A stretch of 64,000 nt of DNA from Amphimedon queenslandica. Its lineage: Eukaryota; Porifera; Demospongiae; Haplosclerida; Niphatidae. Of this stretch, positions 51,784 to 64,000 are shown piece after piece. Every line of letters starts with the position of its first letter. The first letter of the stretch is position 1. A program made the position numbers and the translations under genes. The stretch covers positions 98,541 through 162,540 of the forward strand of contig NW_003546286.1 of NCBI RefSeq assembly GCF_000090795.2, read 5' to 3'. The notes under the pieces are model-generated. The model was not told where the DNA came from. It searched no databases and saw nothing but the letters and a program-made list of their open reading frames with translations.

Positions 51784-53442
51784 TTACATAGGCCTAATTG
51801 GAGAATGGTTGTTCATCTGTGGTGGACTAGAGCCAGGGTGACCGTACATCTGGTGAGGTGGCGAGTGGGTTCTCATGGGGAACTGGGCGCTGGTCATTGG
51901 ACTCTGGGTCGGACTCTGATCAAACTGATGGTGGGAGAGATAGTGAGAGTCGGGACTCTTCCTCATTGGGCTACCTCCTGTGACAAGGTCCTCCATTATC
52001 ATGTGTTGCGGTGGCATGTGAGAGGACTGGGAGTACGATATGGCCGATGGACTACCAGGGTAGTTCCTAGGAGAGGCTGTGTGGGCCGATGGGGAGTAGC
52101 TAGGAGGAGGAGAGTGAGAATGTGGGGACATTGTTGGTGGTCCCGTGGAGACAGCCATGGGGTAGGCAGCTGGTGGCATGACTGTACTCATGGACTGGTG
52201 GTGATCTGGGTGGGCTATCTGAGCGAAAGGCATCTGCATCATTGATGGTGGGATAACCACTGATCCTGAGGTGAGTACCTGGGCTCCTGGATGGGGTCCA
52301 GCAGCTTCTAAACCAGTCTAAACAAAAAGAAAAAAAAAAGGATAAATGGGAGAGGTTTCTAGGAATGCAATCAGCTCTCTTGCATGCAATAAACATTAGG
52401 TTCTGTTGGTCCAACAAGCAATGCATACCTTGAATGCCTCTTCGTCGCTAAGACCATAGCCTAGTTCTGTCTCTTCGTATCCGGTGGCTGACATCCTTAT
52501 CTCGTAGTCCATTGGTTGCTGTGGTGGGTCTGGTGTGTGAAGACAGGTCTGGATGAGAGCCTTGCCAGCTTCTGACGTTATCATGGGCTGGAGCTTTGGT
52601 GTAGCAAAGGTATATACGTGGCCAGTTTCTGATGCAACCAGTAGCATGACTTGAGTTCCTGTCAATGTACTTAATTCATAAGCCTAGGAGAGAAAGAGGA
52701 AGAAAGATCATTAACACATTCAGTGGTGAAAATTACACTAAGAAGTGTTTACGATTATGAAAATGCTTTTAAATTGTGCATAATTATCTTTAGGCCAGAT
52801 TAAAAAACAGTCAATTAATGATTGATATTCTAATCCTAAAACAACAGTTGTTCTTGTGAAACTCACCTTTTTCATGATGCCTGATTTTCTCTTTGAGAAG
52901 GTGGTGTATCGGCGGAGCTTGTTCTGTATGTACTGCATCTCAATCTTGACTCTTCCGCGAGTCTTTTTCCCTGGAGCAGGTTTGGGTTTCTCGTCGGCTC
53001 CTACACTCACTTTGCGATGGAGTCCATCCATACCGCTCGTTACTGAGCCCGGGACTACGCCGGGAACAACACCGAGCTGCTGTGATGGTGGCGGAGAGTG
53101 AAGGGAGTCGTTGTCGCTAACACTAGAGCGGTCATTGTCGTCCATGTTTGTCGTCTTAACGTAGTGGGGATGGTGGTGATGGGGAAGGGGGAAAGGGGTC
53201 GTTTGGGTTGGTTGGGGACGGGTTGTGGGGAAGCGGGTTTCACCAAGCATTGTCGTCGTAGAGGAGGAATGGGTTGTGGGGGCTATTGTAGAAACTGATG
53301 TATTAGAAGAAGAGGGGTTGGAAGCGTAGCCAGCAATCTGTCCAGCAGATCGTAACTTCTTAGAAGAGGGAGAGGAGGGAGTGTGTTTGGAGGAGGAGGT
53401 GCGGGAGGCAAGCGGGGAATGAGTTCTCTTGCTTTGCTGCAT
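51784..53442 (-). CDS. SRF: Serum response factor (SRF-type MADS-box transcription factor), 3 exons, 454 aa
   Basis: Exons: 53442-52867, 52683-52429, 52317-51784; in phase. Nuclear dimeric transcription factor binding CArG boxes CC(A/T)6GG. The N-terminus (about 155 residues) is Ser/Thr/Pro-rich and low-complexity. The MADS box follows at about 157-215: KKTRGRVKIEMQYIQNKLRR, YTTFSKRKSGIMKK at the exon boundary, then AYELSTLTGTQVMLLVASET and the SAM extension GHVYTFATPKLQPMITSEAG. The second exon ends after an acidic segment (GYEETELGYGLSDEE). The C-terminal activation region is rich in Ser, Pro, His and Gln (SPHSHSPPPSYSPS). The MADS box sequence is that of SRF and not MEF2. First in-frame ATG taken as start. 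Shares its promoter with TRMT61B. Confidence 0.96.
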
Positions 53443-53684
53443 CCCTTTATGTAGCAGAGCTAGCCAGGCCAAATACAGCGACGGAAGCCGCAACCACTCC
53501 AACCTTCTTTCCTTCTATGGCAAGCGATAAAATATACGCCGCTATTTTTATCCTTTTCCCGCGGAGGTTGCTGGTCCCGGAGCTAAGCAACGAATGAGAC
53601 AAAACTGGATTTGTCAGCCCATATATGGAGGTGGACAACAAACCATAAAAAGTAGCCTCAGTCCCTTGGCTGCCCTTGTAGGGT
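53443..53684. promoter_or_regulatory. Bidirectional promoter SRF / TRMT61B with a perfect CArG box
   Basis: The 242-bp interval holds CCATATATGG (53619-53628), an exact CC(A/T)6GG SRF binding site, 177 bp upstream of the SRF ATG. A one-mismatch CArG-like CCATAAAAAG lies at 53643-53652. CTATTTTTAT near 53542 is MEF2-like, and CCCGCGG (53557) gives a GC-rich patch. No TATA box is obvious on either strand. SRF autoregulation through CArG boxes is established in vertebrates; here it is inferred from the sequence. Confidence 0.75.
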
Positions 53685-56600
53685 ATGCCCAGATCAGTTA
53701 TAAAGTGCTCAGACCAGTTATTACAAGTAATCAAGATGAATAAACTGATAAGCAGGAGTGTACACATTGTGAATCACTTCAAGAAATCACTCTCTAAAAC
53801 AACACTCAATCTTGTTACCGAAACTCCTCATCATCAAAAACCGTTCCAGTACGACGAACCACTCATCTCGATCAACAAGAGAGGACGCTCTACATTATTT
53901 CAGTTAAATAAAGATGCCATTTTACCCACAAGTGATGGAATTATCCCTCATAATAGCATAGTCGGTGGTCGTGGAGCACATTTTAAGACCAATAGTGGTA
54001 GCCATGTTTTTATACGCCGCCCATCGCTAGAAGAGTATGTCTTATTAATGCCACGGGGACCCGTTGTATCGTATCCTAAAGACATATGGGCAGTATTGGG
54101 TTTATTGGACGTGGGACCGGGGTCAAGAGTGCTGGAGGCTGGTAGTGGATCAGGGTCACTCACACTCCATTTGTCTAGAGCTGGTGAGTCAGTGTATGTA
54201 GGAATACAATTCTCAGTTGATAGAAGACTAGAGTGATAGAATGCAATACTCATTCATTTTATCCCTCCTCCTCCTTCTCCTCTTCATTTTTAACATAATC
54301 TTTCTCTCCCCCCTCCTCCTCTCTCTCTCTCTCTCTCACTCTCTCTCTCTCTCACTCACTCTCTCTCACTCTCTCTCTCCCCCCCTCCCCCTCTCTCTCT
54401 CTCTTTGTTTGCTTATTGATACTGAGGCATCATCATGATGACTTGCATTGTAAACACACTTATAGTGTCATATTGTGAATTGATAAGTGATTTGTTTGTT
54501 TGGGAGGATTAGTGGCTCCTTTCATGTAACCCAATTCCTTTAAATGGAAATTTGGAACTAAAAAAGATTTAGTGAGGAAGTGATGCAAATCCATGTGATC
54601 ACCACTGACTCATACAGCCTGATATACTACACAGAGTACATGTACCTATGACCATTTTCTCGTCATTCTTTCAACTCTGATATACTTGACATTCCTAGAA
54701 TTACATTGACCATTAGTTTACTATTATCCAGATACTTCTGCTTGCATCATATTGACAAATTTCAGTGTTCTGGAGTAACAAGATTAATGTACATATAAGT
54801 CAAGGGGCATATTGATCAATTTAGATTTGCAACTTAACTTGGAGAATGTTTCCGTCTTAAAGATGATCAATGCTAGCCCATAGATGGCACACACATTGTG
54901 CAATAGTCAGTGAATGTTATGGAACTGAAAATCAAAAGCTTGCAGCTTCAGTTGGAAATGAAGAAGCAGCAAGTTTCATTGTCTTAGTATCAATCATTGT
55001 TATTATTATGCAGGACAGTGTGGGAACAAAAGCCAAGACAAACCTTTACAATAATAACTAATGCCCTTAACTGATTCATGTTCATATCCTTATTATTATC
55101 ATTAAATGAGTGAGATAGAGCTAAGCAAAATAAAACATATTTTTACAGAAGCTGAGTGTCAGATGTATACTAAACATTCTTGCCATTCCTTCCATTGAAT
55201 TATAATTAAATCAATAAATTGGCAATAATTTTTGTAATAATTGTTGATTATTATAATTAAGCCACCCAGTCTACAGTATGATACTTTGCGATACAGCATG
55301 TATATAATTATGCATGTTTTATGTAATCACAGCCTATGAACTTTCTAACAACCTGTTTCCTCTTCTTGTTTACAGTTTACTGGATGTCCATGTTATACCC
55401 ACAAGTATAAAGCCAATTGATGCAATTATTAAACTCCACCATGTTATGCTGTGTGCCTGTGTGGTTCTAAGACATTAGCAATGATATAGTATCTTACTAT
55501 TGATCCTTATCGCTAAGAGATATTTATCAGTCATTAATGATAGTAACTAATTCTTTTAGCAGAATGTGTTTTTGTGGCCTAGTAACATTAACCCATACCT
55601 CGGTGGTTAGACTATTTGGCACAGAGCCTTGACCACAAATTATGATCAATTAAAATTTGAACTAAATCTATAGTGTCTGCCTGATTACATGTGTACCAAT
55701 GAGAGCTGAAGTTCCCTGTCTGACCTGAAGCCTCATGCCATCGTCTGTGTTGCCTTGTTTTTGGGAACGGGATATGATAATCACTTTTACTTAATTATTG
55801 CAATAGCTGACCTACTCATATTATATTATAACTAATTAACAATACAAACAATATCACAGTATGTATACAGATTGTTTTTTTTTTATAAATAATTCTTGGT
55901 AAAATGCATTTGTGAACATGGCAATGATATCCTGTGTGAGCAATGGCCACTAGTTTACAGATTGTGTGTCATTGTATTGAGTTTTGTTGACACAGCGTGT
56001 AGGTCTGTGGTAGCAGAAATGGCTATAAAGTGTACATGTTTGTTTTTGTTCAAATAAATGAAAAACATGACAATAGAATTTTGGTCACGGACAATGTACG
56101 TGATGATAATACACTGATGTCTAATGCGTGATTGTCATTAGGCCTGTTATGCATAGTTTCTTCTTTGCAATTAAAAATCCATTGTAGCAATAATTAAAAA
56201 TGTGAAGTGAACGTAAATAATGTCACGGATGACCTGTGTCACAGACATCACAAACAGGTGGCGTGTTTGAATTATAAGTAAAAGGTACACATTCGACTAA
56301 TAGTAATGTTAATACTATGCGTGTGTGAGTGAGCATTGTGTGTATGTAAATTACGTGTGTGAATATAAACAGGAAGTCTGCTCAAGTTAAAAATTCCCTC
56401 TATGAGTTATTGTAGCTATGAAGTAAACCCGTACAAATGTTCATGTTCTTGTAGGTATTTTGCTTCATGTGTTTGTGGTTTGGTACTGCAATTAGTGCTA
56501 CATTGAAACTCTGTTACTTTATCACTACACTTTCCCTCTGTAGTGCATGCAAACAAACAACCAGTGGAGACAGACAACCCAAACCAATCGAATCAAGTCT

Positions 56601-58409
56601 AAAATTGATATTATGTTACTGCAATCCTGTGGGTTTTTATCTAATTTATAAAAATGAGTGATTCCTTTGTTAATTTTGTTTGTTGGATGTTTCAGCAATT
56701 AGTGCTATTATTATACACAGGTATATGGGTGCAGACAGGGGTGACCCTTTTAATTATGTGCTCTTGGTTATAACCATGCACTATAGACATGACACTGGCA
56801 CCTGTCTACCATTCCTCCACTGCAATCCAATAATAGCTTGATTCACCTCATAAGAACTCAATTCCTAGTTATGCTGTGATCCTAGACGCTATTTTTATTA
56901 TTTTTTAATTTCTACACCTGTAATGTTTTCATTTGTCTTTGATACAAGGACCAAATCCGTCTGAGTCTGTTTTGATTTTACAATAAATGGCATGAGGTAA
57001 ACTTTTCATTATAAACCAAGTTACCACAAACACCCCCTCTCTCTGCCCATCCTCTCTCTCCCTTGACCATCTCTGTCCTCGTGTAAATGTTAGTCTTTCC
57101 TCATTAGTCGCTGATAGTGGGAAAGTCCACAGCTTTGAGTTGAAAGACAAACACTTGGAGACTGCGCGTGGGAATGTCTCGAGGTGGGGGAGGTCTAGGG
57201 ATCTAGGTGGCGGTGAGGACTTTACGAGAAACATCGACTTTTATAACTGCAGTGTGGAGGAGTGTGACAAGATATTAGGGAGTGAGACGGTTGATGGGGT
57301 ATGTAACTACATATGTTAATGAAGAGAGGAGAGAGGGAGAGAGATGGGAGAGTATAAAGGAAGAGAGATAGAGACAGAGCTATTGTGTTTATCGCTAATA
57401 AAGGATAGAGCATATGTTTACCATTCCTTTGAAACAAAAAAGGTCATCATGGCTTCTAATATATCATAATGTAATACTTGGTAGTTTGTGATTGCATTTG
57501 TTGTGTATGAGTGAGCATTTAATACTTATAGTATTGACTAAAAATGGCACTGGAATGCATAATTGGATTATTCAATACAAGGAATTGCTTCAGTATATTG
57601 TGCAATTGTGGTTTCTCTCTCTCTCCCCTCCCTCCCTCCCTCCCTCCCTCTCTCTCTCTCTCATTGCAGGTGGTACTAGATATGGTTGACTGTAGGCGAG
57701 TGATGAAGAGTGCTTTAAGTGTCATGAAGGAGAATGCTATAGCTGTCATCTATTGTACCAAGTGAGTTTATGTGTTTGGCAACATAAGAAAATGTGATAA
57801 CTTTATGATCAATATAAAAAGGAAAATATGTCAGTACTGAAGTAATGAAAGCAATAGGGATTATAACATTATAGAGAAAGGAATGGAGCTAGTACCTTTA
57901 GTTTACTTTATAATAGTTGGGGTGTACATAATAGTGTGCAAGATATGGATGTACTAGCAAAGTCTGTCTTGTTGTTAGATGTGGTGTTATGGAACAGATC
58001 CTTTAGCAATGAGTCTGTTCTCTTTCTTTTATTGATGTTGTTGGCAGCATATTCTCACATCTGGTTCCTACACACGCACTCTTGTAGCCAGAGAGAGAGA
58101 AAGAGAGGAGACAGAATGATGGCAAGACTGAGAGAAAATTATAAGAGGAGTCTGAGAGAAACAGAGAGAGAGGGAAAGATTTTGGGAGGATGGAAGAACA
58201 GGAGCTAGTGAAAGAAAATTGAATACGAAGCCAATGGAGGGATATCATGAGAGCTTTACTTTATCAGTAATTGATAATTGAATATGAGACACTTGTACTG
58301 ATTTTGTTGATACCTATCAGTTGTGTATTAAATGACTGTGGCTAGACATTATGGCATCTTTTTAAATTTTTATATTTATCCGAAACAAATCAAATAATTA
58401 ATGGTTAAG

Positions 58410-58440
<31 letters not shown>

Positions 58441-59548
58441 GAGCCTCTTAATTTATGTATGGGAATCAAAGTCAGTATTATAAAAAGAGAGAGAGAGAGA
58501 GAGATGAAAGTGAGAAAGAACAGATTAATTTGTAAGAGATGTGATCCATTAATGATTTGTTTATAGGAGTGGTTGTTTACAGTTAATTAGAGAGAGAGAG
58601 AGAGAGGTACACACGGTGAAAGAGCAATGTGTTATTGTCACTGTTTATTCTTTTCTAGTATCAGCCAAGCCATCCAACTCAATTACCATTTGGAGCTACA
58701 CAAAAACAAACTCCCTCCACACCACATTGAATCAATGCTCGAAGTACTGCACAGGCATTGGCTAGTACAGCCGGCGTCACAAAAGAGAAAACATGTCTCG
58801 CAACTATACCCAAAACTGAACAAAAACAATGATGAATATGGTAAGGGGGGCAGATGGTCTGGCTAGGGGAAAGAGAGTCTTCAATAGTGTGTAGCAGCAA
58901 GGAAGCATGTCCAGGATTCGCATTGCAATCATATGATGACCATTAAAGGATGCAGTACTAGTCATTTACATGTGTTAGAGGACAATGGCTACTTCCTCTC
59001 TCCTTTCTGTACAATACAGGATGTGGAGGGACCCTCTGTGGTTGTATATGCATGTACATGTATATACAATAATGCTGAGGTTATTATCTGAGTGCATGCT
59101 TAGTATAATACTATTAAGTAATTGAGTGTAATCCTCCTGATAAGATCTAATGCAATTTAACATGTATAGTTTGAAAATGCTGAATGTAAAGGGATTCTGT
59201 ATTGGAGAGTTTACTGTCTCCTGCATGCAATTACCATGTTCGCTGGTTACTCATCTGTCCACTTGTAATTGGGACATTGACTCTCTGGCATTAGCTGTTA
59301 TTAATCTGTGTGGTCTCGTCAATTAGGTCACGAGCGTTCTCAAGATATAGCAGAGGGGAATAATTCGAGTTTGCCAGACCCAGTAGGAGGAGATATTGAG
59401 TCATCTTCAGACCCTCTTTCAGGTAAATTTAATGAGCAATAATAAATCACTGTACTAATATTATGTTTTAATATTTTCAGAACCATTTGGTGATATTCCC
59501 TGCTACATTGCAAGACCAGAGCATATACAAGACCCTCATACTAGTTAG
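53685..59548 (+). CDS. TRMT61B: Mitochondrial tRNA (adenine-N1)-methyltransferase TRMT61B, 6 exons, 358-375 aa
   Basis: Exons: 53685 (or 53736)-54183, 57108-57298, 57670-57761, 58659-58840, 59327-59422, 59481-59548; in phase. S-adenosylmethionine-dependent enzyme making m1A58 in mitochondrial tRNA. The start at 53736 gives MNKLISRSVHIVNHFKKSLS, a basic amphipathic presequence; the upstream in-frame ATG at 53685 adds 17 residues. Motifs: RRPSLEEYVLLMPRGPVVSY and PKDIWAVLGLLDV (family signature), SAM-binding VLEAGSGSGSLTLHLSRA, KVHSFELKDKHLETARGNV, then VVLDMVDCR and AVIYCTKSISQAIQL. The C-terminus IPCYIARPEHIQDPHTS corresponds to the ARPxHxxxHT end of the family. Intron 1 is 2.9 kb with a CT tract at 54250-54402 and no recognised exon. 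Confidence 0.94.
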
Positions 59549-61408
59549 TTCAATGTACAATTTTATTCTTATTTTTTATTTCCTTATTATAAACAAACCC
59601 ACACACACACACAATTGCATAAACAAAAGCTTTTCTCATCAAATTAAGAAGACGTTGAAAAGACTAAGTCACTACATTGAAGCAGTTATTATTCATTTTG
59701 AAAGGGACTATTCTCAATGTATTGTAACATTCAATTATCTCTTTACTTTAAAAGGCTTTGTCTGTAATGAAAAACAACAACTACTACTACTACATCATGA
59801 GTGTAGTAATTAATATTATCATTACGCTACTATTGATTGGAAGACCAATTATAGATAAATTATGAGTCATTGATGATCAGTTTCATTTCATTTGTAAACT
59901 CTTGGCTATAATAAGCGAGGGAGAAAGAGATAAGAAATACCTTATCGTTTAAATCAGATATAATACTGTATGAAAAATACATACTACACTGTTGTTGTAG
60001 ACAGGGTTTCTTTCCCACAGGATTTTTTTGGTAGTGCTGATGCAGCTTCTTGTCAGTGGATTGTCAAGTTGCTCAAAAGTTGGATGAAAGACCCTGTACT
60101 ATAGTACAGGGTATTTTGACAAAAATCACAAGGAGAGTATTCTCAATCATTATAATTTTTTCTGATACATATACATGTTCTTATGCTGTGTATCAACTTT
60201 GAGCTGATTTCAATCAAATTTGGATTTTTTTTACAAATTTTTAAAGTCACTCAGAAATCAGGCCAAAGTCCCTGTACTATAGTACAGAGCCATTGGCTGA
60301 ATTTCGCCAAAAATGACTAGGAGAGAATTCTTCATTTTTATAATTTTTTCTGATACATAAACATGTCCTTATGCTGTGTATCAACTTTAAGCTGATTCTG
60401 ATCAAATTTGGATTTTTTACAAATTTAAAAGTTGCTCCAAATGCCATGTACTGTATTATTGTCCTTGTCAGCTCATGAAGCTCATACTGTATTTAGCTCA
60501 CTTAGCATGCTTTGTGGGAAACTCTGGCTGTAAAGACCATTCTTCTATATAACTTAAACAGGACAATATGTTGCGTCTCTCTCTTTCTTTGTAGAAGAAT
60601 AATGAGAATGAATCTAAAATGTTGTATTGCCTACACTTTAGGGCAACAATAAAAGTAATGCAATTATGCAGCAATAAAAGTGTGCAACAAGTAATTCATT
60701 TTTAAAATTTGAAATTGATTTTCACACCTTGTTTACACCTCGATGTGCTAACGAGGTGATAACAAGATAAATTTTGAAACTTTAGAGTAATTTTTTTCCA
60801 TTTATATACACACGTAAATAGAAGGTCTTTTGTCTTCATATGTTACACATTCATGTATTATTATACATGTACTATGAATATAAATGTTTTTTATGATGAC
60901 TATTTTAACACTTTACAATTTATAATAATTATAATAAAAAGAACAAAATCATGTGAATACATACAGAAAGGAAAAGATGATGATGGTGATCATATGATGA
61001 ACTATGGTAGTATAATAGACAATGGAACACACATATATACATAATAATAATAATAATAATGATAATAAGACCTGTAATCATGTGAAATGTTAATGATGAA
61101 TGGATGATGAGATATACATGTTGGATGAGATATAACGAGAGAGATAAAGAAGAGAGAGAATACACCAGAAGGAATAAAAAGTCAATGAATAAACCATATT
61201 AAGCATAGAGACACACATACAGACATATAATATGAGGAGAGAAAATTAATACATACATTATATACATGTACATGCATAGTGAGTTAGTCACACATATAAC
61301 ATCAGTATTTATTTATTTATTTATTATCACTAGGAGAAGTATCATTCGGCCACTGTAAGAGAGAGAGAGAGCAAGGCCAGTAGCTGGAGCACGGTTATGA
61401 TATATCTG
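59549..61408. other. Convergent spacer TRMT61B / unrecognised gene
   Basis: A+T-rich. Holds the inverted dispersed satellite (60003-60540, listed separately), a (TAA)n run near 61042-61070 and GA runs near 61135-61160 and 61360. No coding exon recognised with confidence. Confidence 0.45.
60003..60540. repeat. Dispersed satellite, inverted copy with both ends visible
   Basis: Starts ACAGGGTTTCTTTCCCACAG, then perfect palindrome CCCTGTACTATAGTACAGGG at 60092-60111. Two monomers in reverse orientation follow (TGATACATATACATGTTCTT, GTATCAACTTTGAGCTGATT). It closes with the end block AGTTGCTCCAAATGCCATGT and TTTAGCTCACTTAGCATGCT, the same block that opens the 39-kb copy. Because both ends are visible it is the best reference copy in the window. 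Confidence 0.88.
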
Positions 61409-62209
61409 CTATTTTCTTGGAATGTGTTCAGAAGAAGAGGTGGAGGGACATGGAAACAGACCTGTAGCATAATGAAAATATAAAAAAATATAAATAATAT
61501 TTTATAGTATGACTGGTAGAGGTATGCACACACACACACACACATCCCATTGGCATTAAAAATGATTAAATGTAATGTCTGTCTGGTATAATCTAATACA
61601 GAGTTATCACTAGACTACCAACTGACATCACGATAGAGAAATGTGTACAAACACTACAAGTATGATCTAAGAGTTACTATGTAGCGCTATATAGAGTGTG
61701 AGAAAAGATGTCAGGGAGGCCTCCAAAAGTAGAGGGCCATAATCTGATTTTGTGGTCAGTTATGGATGTATTGTTTTCATGAAAGTTTAAACATCAGAAG
61801 AGCCACAGTGTACATTCAAAGCAAGAGAGTATGTCTCAGAGCCAACTTGCCCACAGGTGTATGAAAATAGTGAGAGAGAGCCAATAATTATTTTTAAACA
61901 CAACACACACATGTAAAATAAAGTTATTATTTTGACCGTAAGAGGAACAAAACAAAACAAATGATAAGAAAATAAACAGTACTGACTAAGGACAATATAT
62001 TAATCTATTATCAAAAAATCTATTATTATATATGCATGCACTATGATCCCTCCCTCCCTCCCTCCCTCCCTCCCTATGTATTTATATATAGACAATATAT
62101 TATTAGACATATTATATATTATTTATATATTAGACAATATATTTCTCTATTATCAAAAAATCTATTATTGAATATGCATGTACTATGACCCCTCTCTCTC
62201 TCTCCCCTC

Positions 62210-62252
<43 letters not shown>

Positions 62253-64000
62253 TTCTCCTCTCTCTCTTCCCCTCTCTCTCTCTCCCTTTCTCCTCTCTCT
62301 CCCCCCTCTCTCTCCCTTTCTCCTCTCTCTCTCCTTGTATGTTATTAGCACATACCATGTCAGAGGAGTAAAGTATAGTCTCAGACACAACAGACAATTA
62401 ATCAATACAACAGGTCTAGTGGTCTACCTGACTTGAACAAGCTATCGCTTATCAGGAATGCTTGGAACTTCCTGAGACATCAAACACACACAAACTGACA
62501 TGTATATGTTATGCATATCTACATCGCATTAATATGTACACGAGCACTATATGGAATACAATAAGAAAGAGAATAAGAAGACGTGATAGGGGAGAGGAGT
62601 GGGAGAGAGAGCATGAAAGAGACATATTGATCAATGATATCAAGTGACTTTAAAAATACCAATTTATAATCTAACAAACACAAACAGAGATAGACAAGTC
62701 AGGTAACAATATAAAAGTACAAGTACATGCATGTATGTATAAAAAATAGCACAACATTACACATACACTCACTCACTTACCCAGTGAATGGTGATGGTGG
62801 TAGAGTTTGTGCTCGTGGTCTATGTCATCCAAGAAATCAAAAGGGATTTGTGAAGGCCATATGGTAGCCACAGACTCGTACAAGAGCTCATCACCTCCAA
62901 TCCCTTTCCCTCCTTTGAGGTATTGCTGGAATTCGTCCTGCATGCAATAGCGGCAGTACAAAGGAGAGGAGCGGCCGTACTGCTGGGAGGTGGCCTTCAT
63001 GTAGGACCTTATGGCTCCACTGTGATAGACACCTCTCTGTCTCTTCCAGATTCTGTGATCAGGAACCAGTGATATAACCTTGGGGAAAAGAGAAGAGAAT
63101 AACAGCTACATGTAGTTTAAGACCCACTAAACCTTTCAGCCATGCACATACATGTACATATATTTGATATGTCACAGACTCACAGCCAATAGACTATAGA
63201 CTAATGATTACACATAAATGGAGGAGTGAGGGAGGAAAAATAAAGAATGTACTACTATAGCATAGCTCGTTTATTCATGTTACATTATGCTAATGGACTA
63301 TAATAATACAAAGCAAAAAAAAGATATACTCATTTCTCATGATAGTAGTAGTGTAAGTGTGGGAGCCACTAGAAGAAATGTGAACACTATAAACTAAACA
63401 GCAACTAGTGTCGTTTTTATGCTATCCATTAATCAGCAGGTATACACAACAACTCAACAACAATAAGGATTCATTCATTGTTAGCCCACAACAAGAGTCT
63501 AATGTAATACACTAATAGATTGTTAGTTTGAAAGCTAATCAGACAGTATTCACCGGTAACTGGAGCAACAGACAAGACTAGACTAAGTATAGGTAAGACA
63601 CACTGCCCAAGCCATACACTGCAGGTATGCATACACACTGACTACCTGATCCATGATATTTCTACAATTTTATTCTCCAATAAGGATTTAGGGCTATAAG
63701 CAGGGTTTCCCATTTAGCACACTTCTTTAAACTTTTTAAGTTGCTTGAAAATAAGGCCCAAAGTCCCTGTACTATAGTACAGGGTCATTGGCCAAACTTC
63801 ATCAAAAATGACTAGGAGAGAATTCTCCATTTTTATAATGTTTTCTGATGCATATACATGTACTTATGCTGTGTAGAAACTTTGAGGGGATTCCAATCAA
63901 AATTGGATTTTCTATAAATTTTTGAAGTTAATTGTTCCAAATGTCATGTACCTATTATGTACTCTTGGTAATACTTGTACACTCACTTACATGTAGCATG
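61409..64000 (-). CDS. Unrecognised gene, 3' part, continues beyond right edge
   Basis: One clearly coding exon at 63078-62781 (298 nt, open throughout) reads VISLVPDHRIWKRQRG, later SSPLYCRYCMQDEFQQYLKG, GDELLYESVATIWPSQIPFD and FLDDIDHEHKLYHHHHH. It is bounded by a CCCCAAG acceptor and an excellent donor GTAAGTGAGT in phase 1. In that phase the acceptor CTACAG at 61462 leads to a 53-nt terminal exon (61461-61409) ending SSSEHIPRK and stop. Read-through at the donor would instead stop after SLGK (62773). A strong donor at 63990 (ACAT|GTAAGTGAG) marks an exon continuing past the edge, so more 5' sequence lies outside. A small alternative start exon MDQ| near 63650 would also be phase-compatible. 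I do not recognise the family: there is no transmembrane segment, and the features are a CxxC, a Trp-Pro core and a His-rich stretch. Confidence 0.6.
62185..62335. repeat. CT microsatellite
   Basis: About 150 bp of CTCTCT with CCCC and TTTC interruptions in the intron of the unrecognised gene. A separate (CCCT)n run lies at 62048-62077. It generates spurious Ser/Leu and Arg/Glu frames. Confidence 0.9.
63695..63975. repeat. Dispersed satellite, inverted, about one monomer
   Basis: Opens GCAGGGTTTCCCATTTAGCA, similar to the left end of the 60003 copy. Palindrome CCCTGTACTATAGTACAGGG at 63764-63783. One reversed monomer follows (GACTAGGAGAGAATTCTCCA), then part of the end block (TTGTTCCAAATGTCATGTAC). 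It ends about 15 bp before the donor of the edge exon. Confidence 0.85.

Noticed and set aside
51805-52245. 146-codon plus-strand frame opposite SRF exon 3
   Set aside because: Antisense shadow of the Pro/Ser/His-rich SRF C-terminus; Arg/Trp/Val-rich composition and no splice or start context.

Overview
This is a window of intron-rich, A+T-rich metazoan nuclear DNA. The gene set (SRF, Smaug/SAMD4, Rabs, TSR1, GCH1, QPCT, TRMT61B, ENOPH1, iPLA2) is animal. Small exons, mostly short GT-AG introns, abundant CT/GA microsatellites and compact spacing suggest an early-branching animal such as a demosponge; the species call is inference. I see no viral, plasmid, rRNA or tRNA feature.

Layout, left to right: a partial purple acid phosphatase (-, running off the left edge); a Rab15-like GTPase (-) head-to-head with a divergent Rab (+); enolase-phosphatase ENOPH1 (-) head-to-head with an intronless ankyrin/patatin iPLA2 (+); the 26-exon ribosome-biogenesis gene TSR1 (-); the translational repressor Smaug/SAMD4 (+); GTP cyclohydrolase GCH1 (-) head-to-head with glutaminyl cyclase QPCT (+); serum response factor SRF (-) head-to-head with mitochondrial tRNA methyltransferase TRMT61B (+); and the 3' part of an unrecognised gene (-) running off the right edge. 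From the first Rab onward strands alternate strictly, giving shared 5' regions (194 bp to about 2 kb) and convergent 3' ends (about 0.6 to 1.9 kb).

For every named complete gene I placed exons by hand so that splice phases agree across all junctions and the joined length is a multiple of three: Rab15-like 219 aa, divergent Rab 235 aa, ENOPH1 311 aa, iPLA2 798 aa, TSR1 811 aa, SAMD4 729 aa, GCH1 226 aa, QPCT 337 aa, SRF 454 aa, TRMT61B 358 or 375 aa. These lengths are close to family norms.

The non-coding DNA holds a dispersed repeat superfamily of about 180 bp monomers. It occurs once as a nine-unit array inside a Rab intron and repeatedly as 1-3 unit insertions in introns and spacers, often carrying a perfect 20-bp palindrome and a recognisable fixed end. 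There are also several inverted-repeat MITE families, an 838-bp fold-back element in a TSR1 intron, a 41-bp minisatellite, a 0.9-kb nearly pure A/T block between GCH1 and QPCT, and microsatellites sitting at splice sites (GA after donors, CT before acceptors). The genes are housekeeping and regulatory and do not form one pathway. The most interesting regulatory feature is a perfect CArG box, the binding site of SRF, in the promoter that SRF shares with TRMT61B.
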